25,416 nucleotides of DNA. Origin: DASRVA01 sp050732935. GTDB lineage: Bacteria; Gemmatimonadota; Gemmatimonadetes; JACCXV01; JAHWKZ01. The position numbers and the translations under genes are program-made. The DNA lies in assembly GCA_050732935.1 (NCBI GenBank), contig JBOHRW010000222.1, forward strand, positions 1 through 25,416. The letters run 5' to 3'. The notes under the pieces were generated by a model, which ran no database searches, was not told the origin of the DNA, and was given only the letters and a program-made list of their open reading frames with translations. Below are positions 16,357 through 23,759 of the stretch, piece by piece. How positions within the stretch are numbered: position 1 is the first letter of the stretch; the number at the start of each line of letters is the position of its first letter.

Positions 16357-17230
16357 GCGTTTTGCCATCCTCCACACCATCCAGCAACTCGATCCCGAGC
16401 GGGACCACCAGCGCATCGTGCACCTCTCCTTTGGGTACGAATTTCCCTGGGATTCGATCCGTGCGCTCGAGATCGCCCTCTATCGCACCTACTGCGTACC
16501 GAGCATCTCGGCGTTGCTGGACCGGACCGGTGAATTCCGAAAGAACACCCAGCGCCGCTACGACGACACGTCGATTCTTGTCGCCGAAATGTGCAAGTGG
16601 GGCTATGAGAGCGGCCGTGGCCGACAAGCCCTGGAGCGCATGAACTGGGCGCACGGCCACCTCAAGATCGCGAACGACGACTTTCTGTACGTGCTCTCGA
16701 CCTTCATCTACCAACCGGTTCGCTGGATCGATGCGGTTGGCTGGCGACGCACGTGCACCAATGAGAAGCTCGGTTACTATTGTTTCTGGCGCGAAATCGG
16801 GAGCCGTATGGGGATCATCGACATTCCGCCCTCCTACGAAGCATTCGATGCTTGGAGCCGCGACTACGAACGCCAGCAGTTCCGCTTTGCGGAAACAAAT
16901 CAGCGAGTCGGTGCGGCGACCCGCGATTTGTTCGCCTCATGGTTTCCGCGCATCTTCACCCCGCTCGTCCGCTACAGCATCTACGCGATGCTCGATGATG
17001 CCATGCTCTCGTCGTTCGGATTTCCGAAACCGCTACCGTTTACCCGGCCTCTACTACGTGGCATGTTGAAGTTGCGCGGACTCGGTGTATGGTGGCTGCC
17101 ACCACGTGGCAGCGCGCATTTCTTTACCGACGACCGAAACCGAACTTACCCAGAGGGCTACGAGATCTCGCAGCTTGGCCCGCCGCGCCTGGTCGCCGCT
17201 GAAAGGCGGCGCTCTGAAGCCGATCAATAG
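16346..17230 (+). CDS. oxygenase MpaB / rubber-oxygenase-like family protein (DUF2236)
   Basis: 294 residues. Matches the MpaB/latex-clearing-protein-like domain by its ordered conserved segments: an EFPWDSIRALEIALYRTYCVPSISALLDRTG start, RRYDDT, a GRQALERMNWAHGHLKIANDDFLYVLSTF core with the expected heme-region histidines, and EKLGYYCFWREIGSRMGI. Substrates in bacteria are mostly unknown. No ribosome site precedes the ATG, which lies within the truncated signal-peptide stub, suggesting the gene lost its own leader at a junction. Codon use is visibly less GC-biased than in flanking operons, as in the methyltransferase that follows, consistent with acquisition from elsewhere. Confidence 0.85.
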   Translation: MAAERFAILHTIQQLDPERDHQRIVHLSFGYEFPWDSIRALEIALYRTYCVPSISALLDRTGEFRKNTQRRYDDTSILVAEMCKWGYESGRGRQALERMNWAHGHLKIANDDFLYVLSTFIYQPVRWIDAVGWRRTCTNEKLGYYCFWREIGSRMGIIDIPPSYEAFDAWSRDYERQQFRFAETNQRVGAATRDLFASWFPRIFTPLVRYSIYAMLDDAMLSSFGFPKPLPFTRPLLRGMLKLRGLGVWWLPPRGSAHFFTDDRNRTYPEGYEISQLGPPRLVAAERRRSEADQ

Positions 17231-17260
17231 GCAGAGGGAAGGTCAGCGAGGAGGCTCAGG

Positions 17261-18070
17261 ATGTCACAGCAACCTTTTGGTGAAGCCTATGGTGGAAGTG
17301 CTCCGGAAAACTATGAACGATACTTCGTCCCAGTCATTGGGGCACCCCTGGCCGTTGATCTCGTGGACATTGCCGCGCTTCGTCCGGGTGACCGAGTCTT
17401 GGATGTTGCCTGCGGCACGGGCGTCGTGGCGCGGCTCGCCTCGGAGCTTGTCGACGTCAACGGGACCGTCGTCGGGCTCGACCTCAATTCCGAGATGCTG
17501 GCGGTTGCCCGCGCGGTCACGCCGACCGATATGTCGATCGAGTGGCACCAATCGGATGCCGAGGCGATGCCGCTGCCGGATGAGGCGTTCGATGTCGCGA
17601 TGTGCCAGCTGGGGCTTCAGTTCATGCCGGACAAACCCGCTGCTCTACGGGAGATGCGGCGTGTACTGGCACCCGACGGCCGCCTGGTCATCAATGTAGC
17701 CGGACCCACGCCGCCCATTTTCGCGTTCCTGGACGAGGCACTCGAGCGTCACATCGGCCGGGAGGCTGCCGGGTTCGTGCGTGTGGTTTTCTCGTTGCAC
17801 GATCCCGGTAAGCTTCGAGACCTCCTGAGGGACGCCGGCTTCGATGAGGTGGTCGTTCAGCAAGAAACCAAGGCCCTGGCACTCCCGGGACCGAAGAAGT
17901 TCCTCTGGCAGTATGTGCATAGCACCCCGCTGGCGGCGGTAGTGGCGCAAGCGGATGACAAGGATCGCTCCGCGCTCGAGCGTGATTTCGTCGCGAGGTG
18001 CCAGGACCACGTGGAGGACGGCTCATTGAACCTTCAGCAGGGCGTGGTCGTCGCGACCGCCCGCAGGTAA
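17261..18070 (+). CDS. class I SAM-dependent methyltransferase (UbiE-like)
   Basis: 269 residues with a GAGGAGG ribosome site (17248-17254) six bases before ATG. SAM-binding motif I is VLDVACGTGVVARLA (about 47-61). GLDLNSEML gives the acidic residue binding the ribose, SDAEAMPLPDEAFDVAMCQLGLQ is motif II with post-I, and LREMRRVLAPDGRLVINV is motif III. The layout is that of UbiE/Methyltransf_11 enzymes acting on small molecules. The C-terminal third (LPGPKKFLWQYVHSTPLAAVV) is cap-like and does not reveal the substrate. Thirty bases separate it from the MpaB-type gene, with which it shares composition, so they probably travel and are expressed together. Confidence 0.87.
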   Translation: MSQQPFGEAYGGSAPENYERYFVPVIGAPLAVDLVDIAALRPGDRVLDVACGTGVVARLASELVDVNGTVVGLDLNSEMLAVARAVTPTDMSIEWHQSDAEAMPLPDEAFDVAMCQLGLQFMPDKPAALREMRRVLAPDGRLVINVAGPTPPIFAFLDEALERHIGREAAGFVRVVFSLHDPGKLRDLLRDAGFDEVVVQQETKALALPGPKKFLWQYVHSTPLAAVVAQADDKDRSALERDFVARCQDHVEDGSLNLQQGVVVATARR

Positions 18071-18418
18071 ACCTGAGCGCAGCACCCTAGTGCCAGAAGC
18101 GTCATGCAAGGTCATCCTCGTTCGCAGCATACCCGGGGGATGGCGCATCGCCGACGTGACCGGGCTTCGGGGTCAGCATGTATTGTGATCCGCTTCTCGT
18201 GCCGGTGCCGCGATGAGTTTCGCCCCCATTTCTCTGTCCTTACTCGTGAAGCGGAGGGCGGTCGCCTCATGGCGTCGACGGCGAGAAGCCGGTCCTGATG
18301 GGCCCGATAGGCTCGCCTTTGAACGCTGTCCCGTCCGGCCACGTTTTTGATGAGTGCGAGCGCGCCGGCGAGGTGCGGCGCCCGACTCCGACAACCCACG
18401 ATCCTCGAGGAGGCCCAA
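18071..18418. other. intergenic region with no supported gene
   Basis: About 350 bases between the methyltransferase and the VOC gene. Short frames on both strands have no ribosome site and Arg-rich, non-protein-like sequence. It probably contains the right-hand junction of the acquired segment. Only the VOC ribosome site (GAGGAGG, 18407-18413) is clear. Confidence 0.5.
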
Positions 18419-19198
18419 ATGGCCGGAAAGTCCCCATCCGGGCGGTTCGTCTGGTACGAGCTTCTGACGACCGACCCTCAGGCCGCGCAATCGTTCTACA
18501 CCGACGTCGTCGGCTGGTCGACCGCGCCGTTCGAGCAGTCTGAGATTCCCTACACCATGTGGATGAACGGCGAGGCGCCGGTGGGCGGCGTCATGGCGCT
18601 GCCGCAGGAGGCGTGCGACCAGGGCGCCTCGCCCCACTGGATGGCCTACGTCGCCGTCGACGACGTGGACGCCATCGCGAAGAAGGCCGAGAAGCTGGGT
18701 GCCAGTGTCCTCGTCGAGCCCCAGGACATCCCCAACGTCGGTCGCTTCGCTGTCCTCCAGGATCCGCAGGGGGCGGCTATCGCGATCATCAGGGGCGAGC
18801 AGGAAATGCCCCCTGCCGGCGAGCCGCAGGTGGGGCAGTTCTCATGGCACGAGCTCGCCACCACCGACCACGAGGCGGCGCTGGCCTTCTACTCGGAGCT
18901 CTTCGGGTGGAGCGAGTCCGAGGCGGTGGATATGGGCGAGATGGGCACCTACCAGATGTACAACCGGGGCGATCGGATGCTGGGTGGAATGTTCAACAAG
19001 TCCGACGACATGCCGGGCCCCCCGGCATGGCTCTACTACACGTCGGTCGGGGACATCGACAAGACGGTCGAGAAGGTCCGTGCGAACGGAGGCCAGGTCA
19101 TGAACGGGCCGATGGAGGTCCCGGGCGGCGACATGATCGCCCAGTGCATGGATCCGCAGGGGGCAGTCTTCGCCGTCCATGCGCGAAACGGTGGCTGA
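18419..19198 (+). CDS. two-domain VOC (glyoxalase/bleomycin-resistance fold) protein
   Basis: 259 residues from ATG 18419, which has a strong GAGGAGG site; the frame runs upstream but without similarity. Two tandem VOC modules each begin with a parallel motif, FVWYELLTTDPQAAQSFYTDVVGW (about 8-31) and FSWHELATTDHEAALAFYSELFGW (about 140-163). Each ends with a DPQGA-type strand (LQDPQGAAIAIIRG; CMDPQGAVFAVHAR). This matches the Streptomyces-type two-module VOC proteins annotated as hydroxylases or glyoxalase-like. The metal ligands cannot be assigned safely, so an enzymatic role is not proven. It is a single-gene unit followed by a strong hairpin. Confidence 0.9.
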   Translation: MAGKSPSGRFVWYELLTTDPQAAQSFYTDVVGWSTAPFEQSEIPYTMWMNGEAPVGGVMALPQEACDQGASPHWMAYVAVDDVDAIAKKAEKLGASVLVEPQDIPNVGRFAVLQDPQGAAIAIIRGEQEMPPAGEPQVGQFSWHELATTDHEAALAFYSELFGWSESEAVDMGEMGTYQMYNRGDRMLGGMFNKSDDMPGPPAWLYYTSVGDIDKTVEKVRANGGQVMNGPMEVPGGDMIAQCMDPQGAVFAVHARNGG

Positions 19199-19210
19199 AG
19201 CTCATCGGGT

Positions 19211-19236
19211 CGGCCGCCGGGTTTTCCCGGCGGCCG
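19211..19236. terminator. perfect 11-bp hairpin between convergent genes
   Basis: CGGCCGCCGGG (19211-19221), loop TTTT, CCCGGCGGCCG (19226-19236). It lies between the VOC stop and the stop of the minus-strand lipoprotein gene, so it could serve both. There is no long T tract on either side. Confidence 0.7.
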
Positions 19237-19243
19237 GCCTTCC

Positions 19244-19726
19244 TCACTGCTGGGCCGAGCTCCCGATGTCGACGACCACCTTCCAGGCGCCGTCCGGCTG
19301 CCGCCGCCAGATCGTCACGTACATCCCGCGGTCGAGCGTCTCGGCGATCGTCCCCGTCGAATCGCGACGGGAGATCCGATAGTCTCCCACCGTGTAGCCC
19401 AGCTCGCCGCTCTCGGCCGCGCGAGCGCGCCGGGGCTCCCAGGTGAAGACGATCGTCGAATCCGAGAGGATGGGCTCCATGGCGGCCCGGATGTAGGGCT
19501 CGCCGGTGATCTCGCCCTGCCCGCTGATCATTGCCCCCTCGGGGGCGAAATGGCCCACCCAGGCGTCCAGGCCGCCTTCCGCCGTCCGCTGGGCGAACTC
19601 GCGATCGGCTTCGATGAGCTCCTGCTCGTAGGCGATCACGGAGATCTCCGGGGCTGGCTCCTCACCGCCCGGGGAGCAGGCGGCCATGACCAGCCCCAGG
19701 CCGACGAGCGACGATCGAATGGTCAT
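19244..19726 (-). CDS. NTF2/SnoaL-like (DUF4440-type) lipoprotein
   Basis: 160 residues. The start is at 19726-19724, preceded on the minus strand by GAGGAGG; a longer frame upstream has implausible Pro/Arg-rich sequence. MTIRSSLVGLGLVMAAC is a lipoprotein signal with lipobox MAAC. The mature part has the cone-shaped NTF2-like pattern: LIEADREFAQRTAEGGLDAWVGHFAPEGAMI, then PYIRAAMEPILSD, a long strand region with SGELGYTVGDYRI, and YVTIWRRQPDGAWKVVVDIG at the end. This corresponds to DUF4440/SnoaL-like proteins, often of unknown ligand. It lies downstream of the M61 peptidase gene on the same strand but 240 bases away with a hairpin between. Confidence 0.87.
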   Translation of the reverse strand: MTIRSSLVGLGLVMAACSPGGEEPAPEISVIAYEQELIEADREFAQRTAEGGLDAWVGHFAPEGAMISGQGEITGEPYIRAAMEPILSDSTIVFTWEPRRARAAESGELGYTVGDYRISRRDSTGTIAETLDRGMYVTIWRRQPDGAWKVVVDIGSSAQQ

Positions 19727-19881
19727 CGTTCCTCCTCGTGAGGGCGGAATGGAAGATCGAGTCTGACAGTCGCCGGTTGTTGTTTGTCGCAGTAAGGGGT
19801 CGCTTCCAGGCTCGGGAAAGCCCGTGCAACATGGCGGAAGAAGTGCAAGACAGCCGCCGGTGGGGTGAGTACGGTGACGAC

Positions 19882-19902
19882 GGTCGCGGCCTGGCCGCGA
19901 CC
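19882..19902. terminator. inverted repeat downstream of the M61 peptidase gene
   Basis: GGTCGCGG (19882-19889) and CCGCGACC (19895-19902) form an eight-pair stem with loop CCTGG, about 65 bases past the stop of the minus-strand peptidase gene. No T tract; a possible Rho-independent or processing hairpin. The rest of 19727-19966 shows nothing supported. Confidence 0.4.
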
Positions 19903-19966
19903 ACGGGGTCGGATCGCCTGGCTCACTGGGAGGGGAAGGCCGATGGCGACCGACCCCTTCTTCCAC

Positions 19967-21799
19967 TCAGGACGCGGCGAGCGACGCCAGCCATCCTTCG
20001 CGGAGCCGGACTTGGCGCTCGGTCGGGCTCTGGACCGGCTCGACGATCCATCGCAGGTTGCCTTCGCCGCCCAGCGTCACGGTCTTCGTGCTCTGCTCGC
20101 CGTGCCGCTCGATCGTCACCTCCACCGTGTCTCCAGGCTCGTGGGCGGCCATGATCCCGCGCAGGTCCTCGGCGGACTGGATCTCCGTGTCGTCGATCGA
20201 GATCAAAGCGTCATCGCGCATGATCCCCGCCTCGAGCGCGGGGCTCTCCGGAAGCACGTTCCTGACGACGAGCTTTCCCTCCTCCGACCCGACACCGAAT
20301 CCCAGGGACGCCGCGGGTCGCGACGGGTCGGCTTCCTGGCGCACCGTGAGGCCCACGACGGCGAGGGTGGAATCGTAGGGCAGCTCCTCGGTCCCGTGCA
20401 CGTAGCGGGCGAAGAACCTGTCGAAGCTCTGCCCGGCCACCGTGTCGACCGCCCGCTGGAAGCCGTCCTCGGGATAGCCCCGACCCTGCTGGTAGTACTC
20501 CTCCCAGAGCCGCCGCATGACGTCGTCCAGGCTCCGCTCTCCATCGGTCAGGTCACGGATCTCCAGGTCCAGCAGCAGGCCCAGCAGCGCCCCCTTCGTG
20601 TAGAACGAGATGGACTGGTTGGGATTGCCGGCGCCGTAGCCCGAGAACCAGGAGGTGAGCGAAGCCAGCGAGGCGCTCGTCACCTCGCGGCCGGGAGCGC
20701 TCTGGAGCGACTGGATGGCGCCGGCCAGCGCCTCGTAGTAGTCGTCCGGGGTGATCAGGCCGGCCCGCGCGAGGACCAGGGTGTCGTAGTACGACGTCAC
20801 GCCCTCGGTCACCCAGTGGAGCCGGGTGAGCTGGGGGGTCGAATAGTCGTAGGGCCAGAGGGCCGCCGGCCGGATCCGCTTCACGTTCCACGCGTGGAAG
20901 AGCTCGTGAGCGGTGACGCCGAGGAAGCCGCGATAGCCCTGCTCGGACTGGAAGACCTGGTCGGACAGCACGTACGACGCACTCGCCTCGTGCTCGACCG
21001 CGTGCCCGAACGGATAGGGAACGAGCTGGTAGAGGTGCCAGTACTCCTCGAAGGGCGTGACCCCAAAAATCGCCACTTCCTCGCGGGTCAGGGCGATCAG
21101 ATCGTCGAGGACCTCCTCCCGGGTGCGCACGACCGGATCGAGGCGACCCCGGAAGACGGCGTGATAGGGGACGCCGTCGACCTCATAGTCCCACGTCGTG
21201 AGCTCGGGCGCGGCGATCGTGGGGGAGTCGGCCAGCCGATGGTAGTCGGGAGCGACGTAGGCATGGCCCTCGGCCCCGTTCGCCGGGTCGAGCTGGCTCG
21301 CCACCTGCCAGCTCGCGGGTGCTTCGATCGTGAGCCGCACCGGGTGGTCCATCCGCCCTTCGACCCACGGCAGCAGGTTGACGGGGTTGAAGTAGGCGAG
21401 GTTCGGTCGCAAAGTCGAGGACCCCGCGTCGAAGATCGTCGCGTAGTACTCGTAGGCGAGTGTGACTGCGCCGGCCCCGCCTGGCACGACGCTCCAGCTG
21501 TCCAGGTCGGTGCGCCGGACTTCCAGCGGACGGCCGTTCCCGTTCACGGCGCGGACGGCCTGCACGTTGGCGGCGTAGTTCTGCAGGATGTAGCGGCCCG
21601 GCCGCCACGCGGGCATCGAGAAGACGACCGGCTCGCCGTCGGCCGGAGCGGTGACCTGGACGGTGTACAGCTGGCTGGCCGGATTCTGCCAGCCGATAGA
21701 GTAGCGTATCGTGTCTTCCGTCACTGCCACCTGCGCGTGAGCCGGAGCCACGACGCCCGCGAGGGCGAACGCCAGGGCGAGAACCGAAAGCCGGAGCAT
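19967..21799 (-). CDS. secreted M61 (glycyl aminopeptidase-like) metallopeptidase with PDZ domain
   Basis: 610 residues on the minus strand; ATG at 21799-21797 has GAGGAG upstream and opens a Sec signal peptide (MLRLSVLALAFALAG, cleavage after AHA). An N-terminal beta-sandwich (about 25-190) with MPAWRPGRYILQNYAANVQ is typical of M61. The zinc motif is HELFH at 298-302, followed by AWNVKRIRP, and the third ligand is probably in WVTEGVTSYYD. A PDZ domain lies at about 490-580: SLGFGVGSEEGKLVVRNV, SPALEAGIMRDDALISIDD and EPGDTVEVTIERHG. The family includes aminopeptidases acting on Gly/Ala N-termini in the periplasm. Typical length, no defects visible. Confidence 0.95.
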   Translation of the reverse strand: MLRLSVLALAFALAGVVAPAHAQVAVTEDTIRYSIGWQNPASQLYTVQVTAPADGEPVVFSMPAWRPGRYILQNYAANVQAVRAVNGNGRPLEVRRTDLDSWSVVPGGAGAVTLAYEYYATIFDAGSSTLRPNLAYFNPVNLLPWVEGRMDHPVRLTIEAPASWQVASQLDPANGAEGHAYVAPDYHRLADSPTIAAPELTTWDYEVDGVPYHAVFRGRLDPVVRTREEVLDDLIALTREEVAIFGVTPFEEYWHLYQLVPYPFGHAVEHEASASYVLSDQVFQSEQGYRGFLGVTAHELFHAWNVKRIRPAALWPYDYSTPQLTRLHWVTEGVTSYYDTLVLARAGLITPDDYYEALAGAIQSLQSAPGREVTSASLASLTSWFSGYGAGNPNQSISFYTKGALLGLLLDLEIRDLTDGERSLDDVMRRLWEEYYQQGRGYPEDGFQRAVDTVAGQSFDRFFARYVHGTEELPYDSTLAVVGLTVRQEADPSRPAASLGFGVGSEEGKLVVRNVLPESPALEAGIMRDDALISIDDTEIQSAEDLRGIMAAHEPGDTVEVTIERHGEQSTKTVTLGGEGNLRWIVEPVQSPTERQVRLREGWLASLAAS

Positions 21800-21834
21800 G
21801 CGGGCTCCTCGTCTGGGGTGGAAAAGAGGACCTG

Positions 21835-21863
21835 AATCTGGGCCGAGGCGGCGCGCGGAGCAA
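21835..21863 (-). promoter_or_regulatory. candidate promoter for the M61 peptidase gene
   Basis: On the minus strand TTGCTC (21863-21858) and CAGATT (21840-21835) are separated by 17 bases, upstream of the start at 21799. Moderate match to sigma-70 boxes. Confidence 0.3.
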
Positions 21864-21877
21864 TGTCGGCCGGCGTT

Positions 21878-21901
21878 CCGCGACCTATATTCCGCCCCTT
21901 C
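21878..21901 (+). promoter_or_regulatory. putative promoter with TATATT -10 box, likely leaderless
   Basis: TCCGCGACcTATATT, with TATATT at 21886-21891 ten bases before ATG 21902. Sequence and spacing match the element in front of nupC. No Shine-Dalgarno sequence lies between box and ATG (CCGCCCCTTC), which agrees with a leaderless message. Confidence 0.5.
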
Positions 21902-22345
21902 ATGGACGAGCGATCCCCCGCCCGCGATGCGTCGCGGGTCCTGGAAGCGCTGGCGGTCCAGCTCGAGATCGACCGGCGTGCGTTCTTTTGGGGCAACGCG
22001 ATCTACGTGGGGGCGAACCTCGTGCTGGGAGGCCTCGTCTGGGGTTCACCCGAGGGGCTCCTGGCGTGGCTGCCTGCAGCGGTGGCCTTCCTCGGCAACG
22101 TGTTCTACGCGCTGACGGCGGAGTGGGAGCTTCGCTGGAGGGCGGTCTGGCGGCGCGAGCTGCCGCGCCTGGAGAGCGAGACCGGCGTCGACGTCCTGTC
22201 GCGCGTGAGCGGGACCGCGGCTGGGCTGGGACGAGGGCTCCGGCTCCTGTGCTGGGCAATCTCGGCAGTCTGGCTCGTGATCCTGCTGCTGGCCATCGGG
22301 GAAGCGGAGTGGATGCCGGCGCTGACGGAGATCGGTCCGGGGTGA
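21902..22345 (+). CDS. small integral membrane protein, function unknown
   Basis: 147 residues; ATG 21902 chosen because the -10-like element sits just before it. I do not recognise the family. Three hydrophobic segments are seen, at about 29-48 (FWGNAIYVGANLVLGGLVW), 53-72 (LLAWLPAAVAFLGNVFYAL) and 112-132 (LLCWAISAVWLVILLLAI). A charged amphipathic loop (EWELRWRAVWRRELPRLESE) lies between the second and third. It is transcribed divergently from the M61 peptidase and is followed by folE after about 100 bases. Nothing links it functionally to either. Confidence 0.7.
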   Translation: MDERSPARDASRVLEALAVQLEIDRRAFFWGNAIYVGANLVLGGLVWGSPEGLLAWLPAAVAFLGNVFYALTAEWELRWRAVWRRELPRLESETGVDVLSRVSGTAAGLGRGLRLLCWAISAVWLVILLLAIGEAEWMPALTEIGPG

Positions 22346-22451
22346 GGGGGCCATCGGAGGTCATCGAAACCGAGAATGAACGACCGTCACCATCTCGACG
22401 AAATCAAGCGCGCCTCTTCACCCTTTGTGACCTGAAAACGCCCGTGATCCG

Positions 22452-23759
22452 ATGACCGCGCGCGAGCCGTTGAATGACCGGGAGGCCGAGGGTCTGATCC
22501 GGGACCTTCTGGCTCATCTCGGCGAGGATCCCGACCGCGAGGGGCTTCTCAATACCCCCGAGCGGGTGATTCGCGCCTACCGCTTCCTCACCGAGGGATA
22601 TCGGAAGAACATCGATGAGCTTTTCAACGAAGCGTTCTTCACTGAAGAGTACGACGAGATGGTGGTGGTCCGCGACATCGAGTTCCATTCGCTCTGCGTG
22701 CCTTCGAAGCAACTGGTGAACGGGGTTGAAGGAGCTCGGCCTGCGGCCAGCTTGCGTGTTGGCGACCAGCTGTGGACGCTTCACAATGGTGAAGTCCGTG
22801 AAACGATGATCACCGAGATGAACCGGCGCTCTACCCGGGAGCTGGTCGAAGTCGCCACCGATGGTGGAGCCTTCAGGGTCACACCGGACCATCCCTTCGC
22901 CACCCGTCACGGATGGATGGAGGCCGCAGACCTCGTGGGGCAGGAAATCGAGTGGACGTCGTCGCGCTCCCTCTGCCGAAGCCGCTACGTCCCACGCCAG
23001 GGATATTCGTTAGGATATGCCATAGGCGCCGTGTGTTCGGACGGAACGGTCGCCAAGCGCTATCTCTCCCTTGTGGTCAACCAGCAGTCGTTCGCGGAGA
23101 AGTTTGCGGGTGCGATGCGCAGAGCGTTCGGCGTTCCCTTCCTGCAGGAATTCGCCGAGGCGATTGACGCGCGTTTCACCCCCGCTCGTCGCGGTCCGTC
23201 CCGGCTATACATCTCCGACCGCTGGAACCGGCCGGGGTGGTACAGCAAGCACGGATTCCAGCAGGAGAGCCATTCGACCACGCTTCTCGAATCCCGATTC
23301 GTGCCGGTCCGCGCGGTGCGGCTCCTTCGAGCCGAAGGCAAGAAGCCATTCACGGTCTACAGTTTTCAGTGCTCACCGTATCCCACCTTCCTGATTGCGG
23401 GCCATCTGGCCCACAACTGTGAGCATCACATCATCCCCTTCTTCGGTAAGGCCCACGTCGCCTACCTGCCCGACAAGCGGATCGTCGGCCTTTCCAAGAT
23501 CCCGCGTCTGGTCGACACCTTCGCGCGGCGCTTGCAGATTCAGGAGCGGATGACGAAGCAGATCGCCGAGACGATCATGGAGAAGCTGAACCCCCTGGGC
23601 GTGGGGGTGGTCGTCGAAGCGCGTCATCTCTGCATGGTCATGCGCGGAGTGGAGAAGCAACACTCGACCATGACGACGAGTTGCATGCTGGGGAAGTTCC
23701 GCGATCATCAGCGAACGCGGCTGGAGTTCATGAACCTGATCTCGACGGCCGGCACGTGA
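22452..23759 (+). CDS. folE: GTP cyclohydrolase I interrupted by an intein
   Basis: 435-residue precursor; without the intein the product is 194 residues, normal for FolE, which converts GTP to 7,8-dihydroneopterin triphosphate for folate/pterin synthesis. N-extein: residues 1-81 (EDPDREGLLNTPERVIRAYRFLTEGY, ending DIEFHSL). C-extein: residues 323-435, starting CEHHIIPFFGKAHVAYLP, with GLSKIPRLVDTFARRLQIQERMT, ARHLCMVMRGV and STMTTS. The intein falls immediately before the Cys of CEHH, a zinc ligand along with the second His and the Cys of HLCM, so the enzyme can only be active after splicing. ATG 22452 has no obvious ribosome site. The stop overlaps the next gene's GTG. Confidence 0.95.
   Translation: MTAREPLNDREAEGLIRDLLAHLGEDPDREGLLNTPERVIRAYRFLTEGYRKNIDELFNEAFFTEEYDEMVVVRDIEFHSLCVPSKQLVNGVEGARPAASLRVGDQLWTLHNGEVRETMITEMNRRSTRELVEVATDGGAFRVTPDHPFATRHGWMEAADLVGQEIEWTSSRSLCRSRYVPRQGYSLGYAIGAVCSDGTVAKRYLSLVVNQQSFAEKFAGAMRRAFGVPFLQEFAEAIDARFTPARRGPSRLYISDRWNRPGWYSKHGFQQESHSTTLLESRFVPVRAVRLLRAEGKKPFTVYSFQCSPYPTFLIAGHLAHNCEHHIIPFFGKAHVAYLPDKRIVGLSKIPRLVDTFARRLQIQERMTKQIAETIMEKLNPLGVGVVVEARHLCMVMRGVEKQHSTMTTSCMLGKFRDHQRTRLEFMNLISTAGT
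22695..23417 (+). mobile_element. intein in FolE (241 residues), probable degenerate homing endonuclease
   Basis: Intein residues correspond to precursor 82-322. It begins with Cys1 (CVPSKQLVNGVEG, then SLRVGDQLWTL, block A). Block B is VTPDHPF with the TxxH histidine. Block F is KPFTVYSFQCSPYPTFLIAG and block G is HLAHN, followed by the +1 Cys of the C-extein. All residues for standard class 1 splicing (Cys1, block B His, penultimate His, terminal Asn, Cys+1) are present. The middle holds one LAGLIDADG-like dodecapeptide (LGYAIGAVCSDGTV) and about 90 further residues. A second such motif is absent, so the endonuclease looks reduced. Composition is less GC-biased than the extein. Confidence 0.93.

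Noticed and set aside
18112..18399. Minus-strand 95-codon frame between the methyltransferase and VOC genes
   Set aside because: Arg-rich, no ribosome site, no recognisable motif; typical non-coding frame.
22376..22435. A 19-codon frame upstream of folE that could be a leader peptide
   Set aside because: The nearest GGAGG is about 15 bases from its ATG, and there is no attenuator-like hairpin or codon run.
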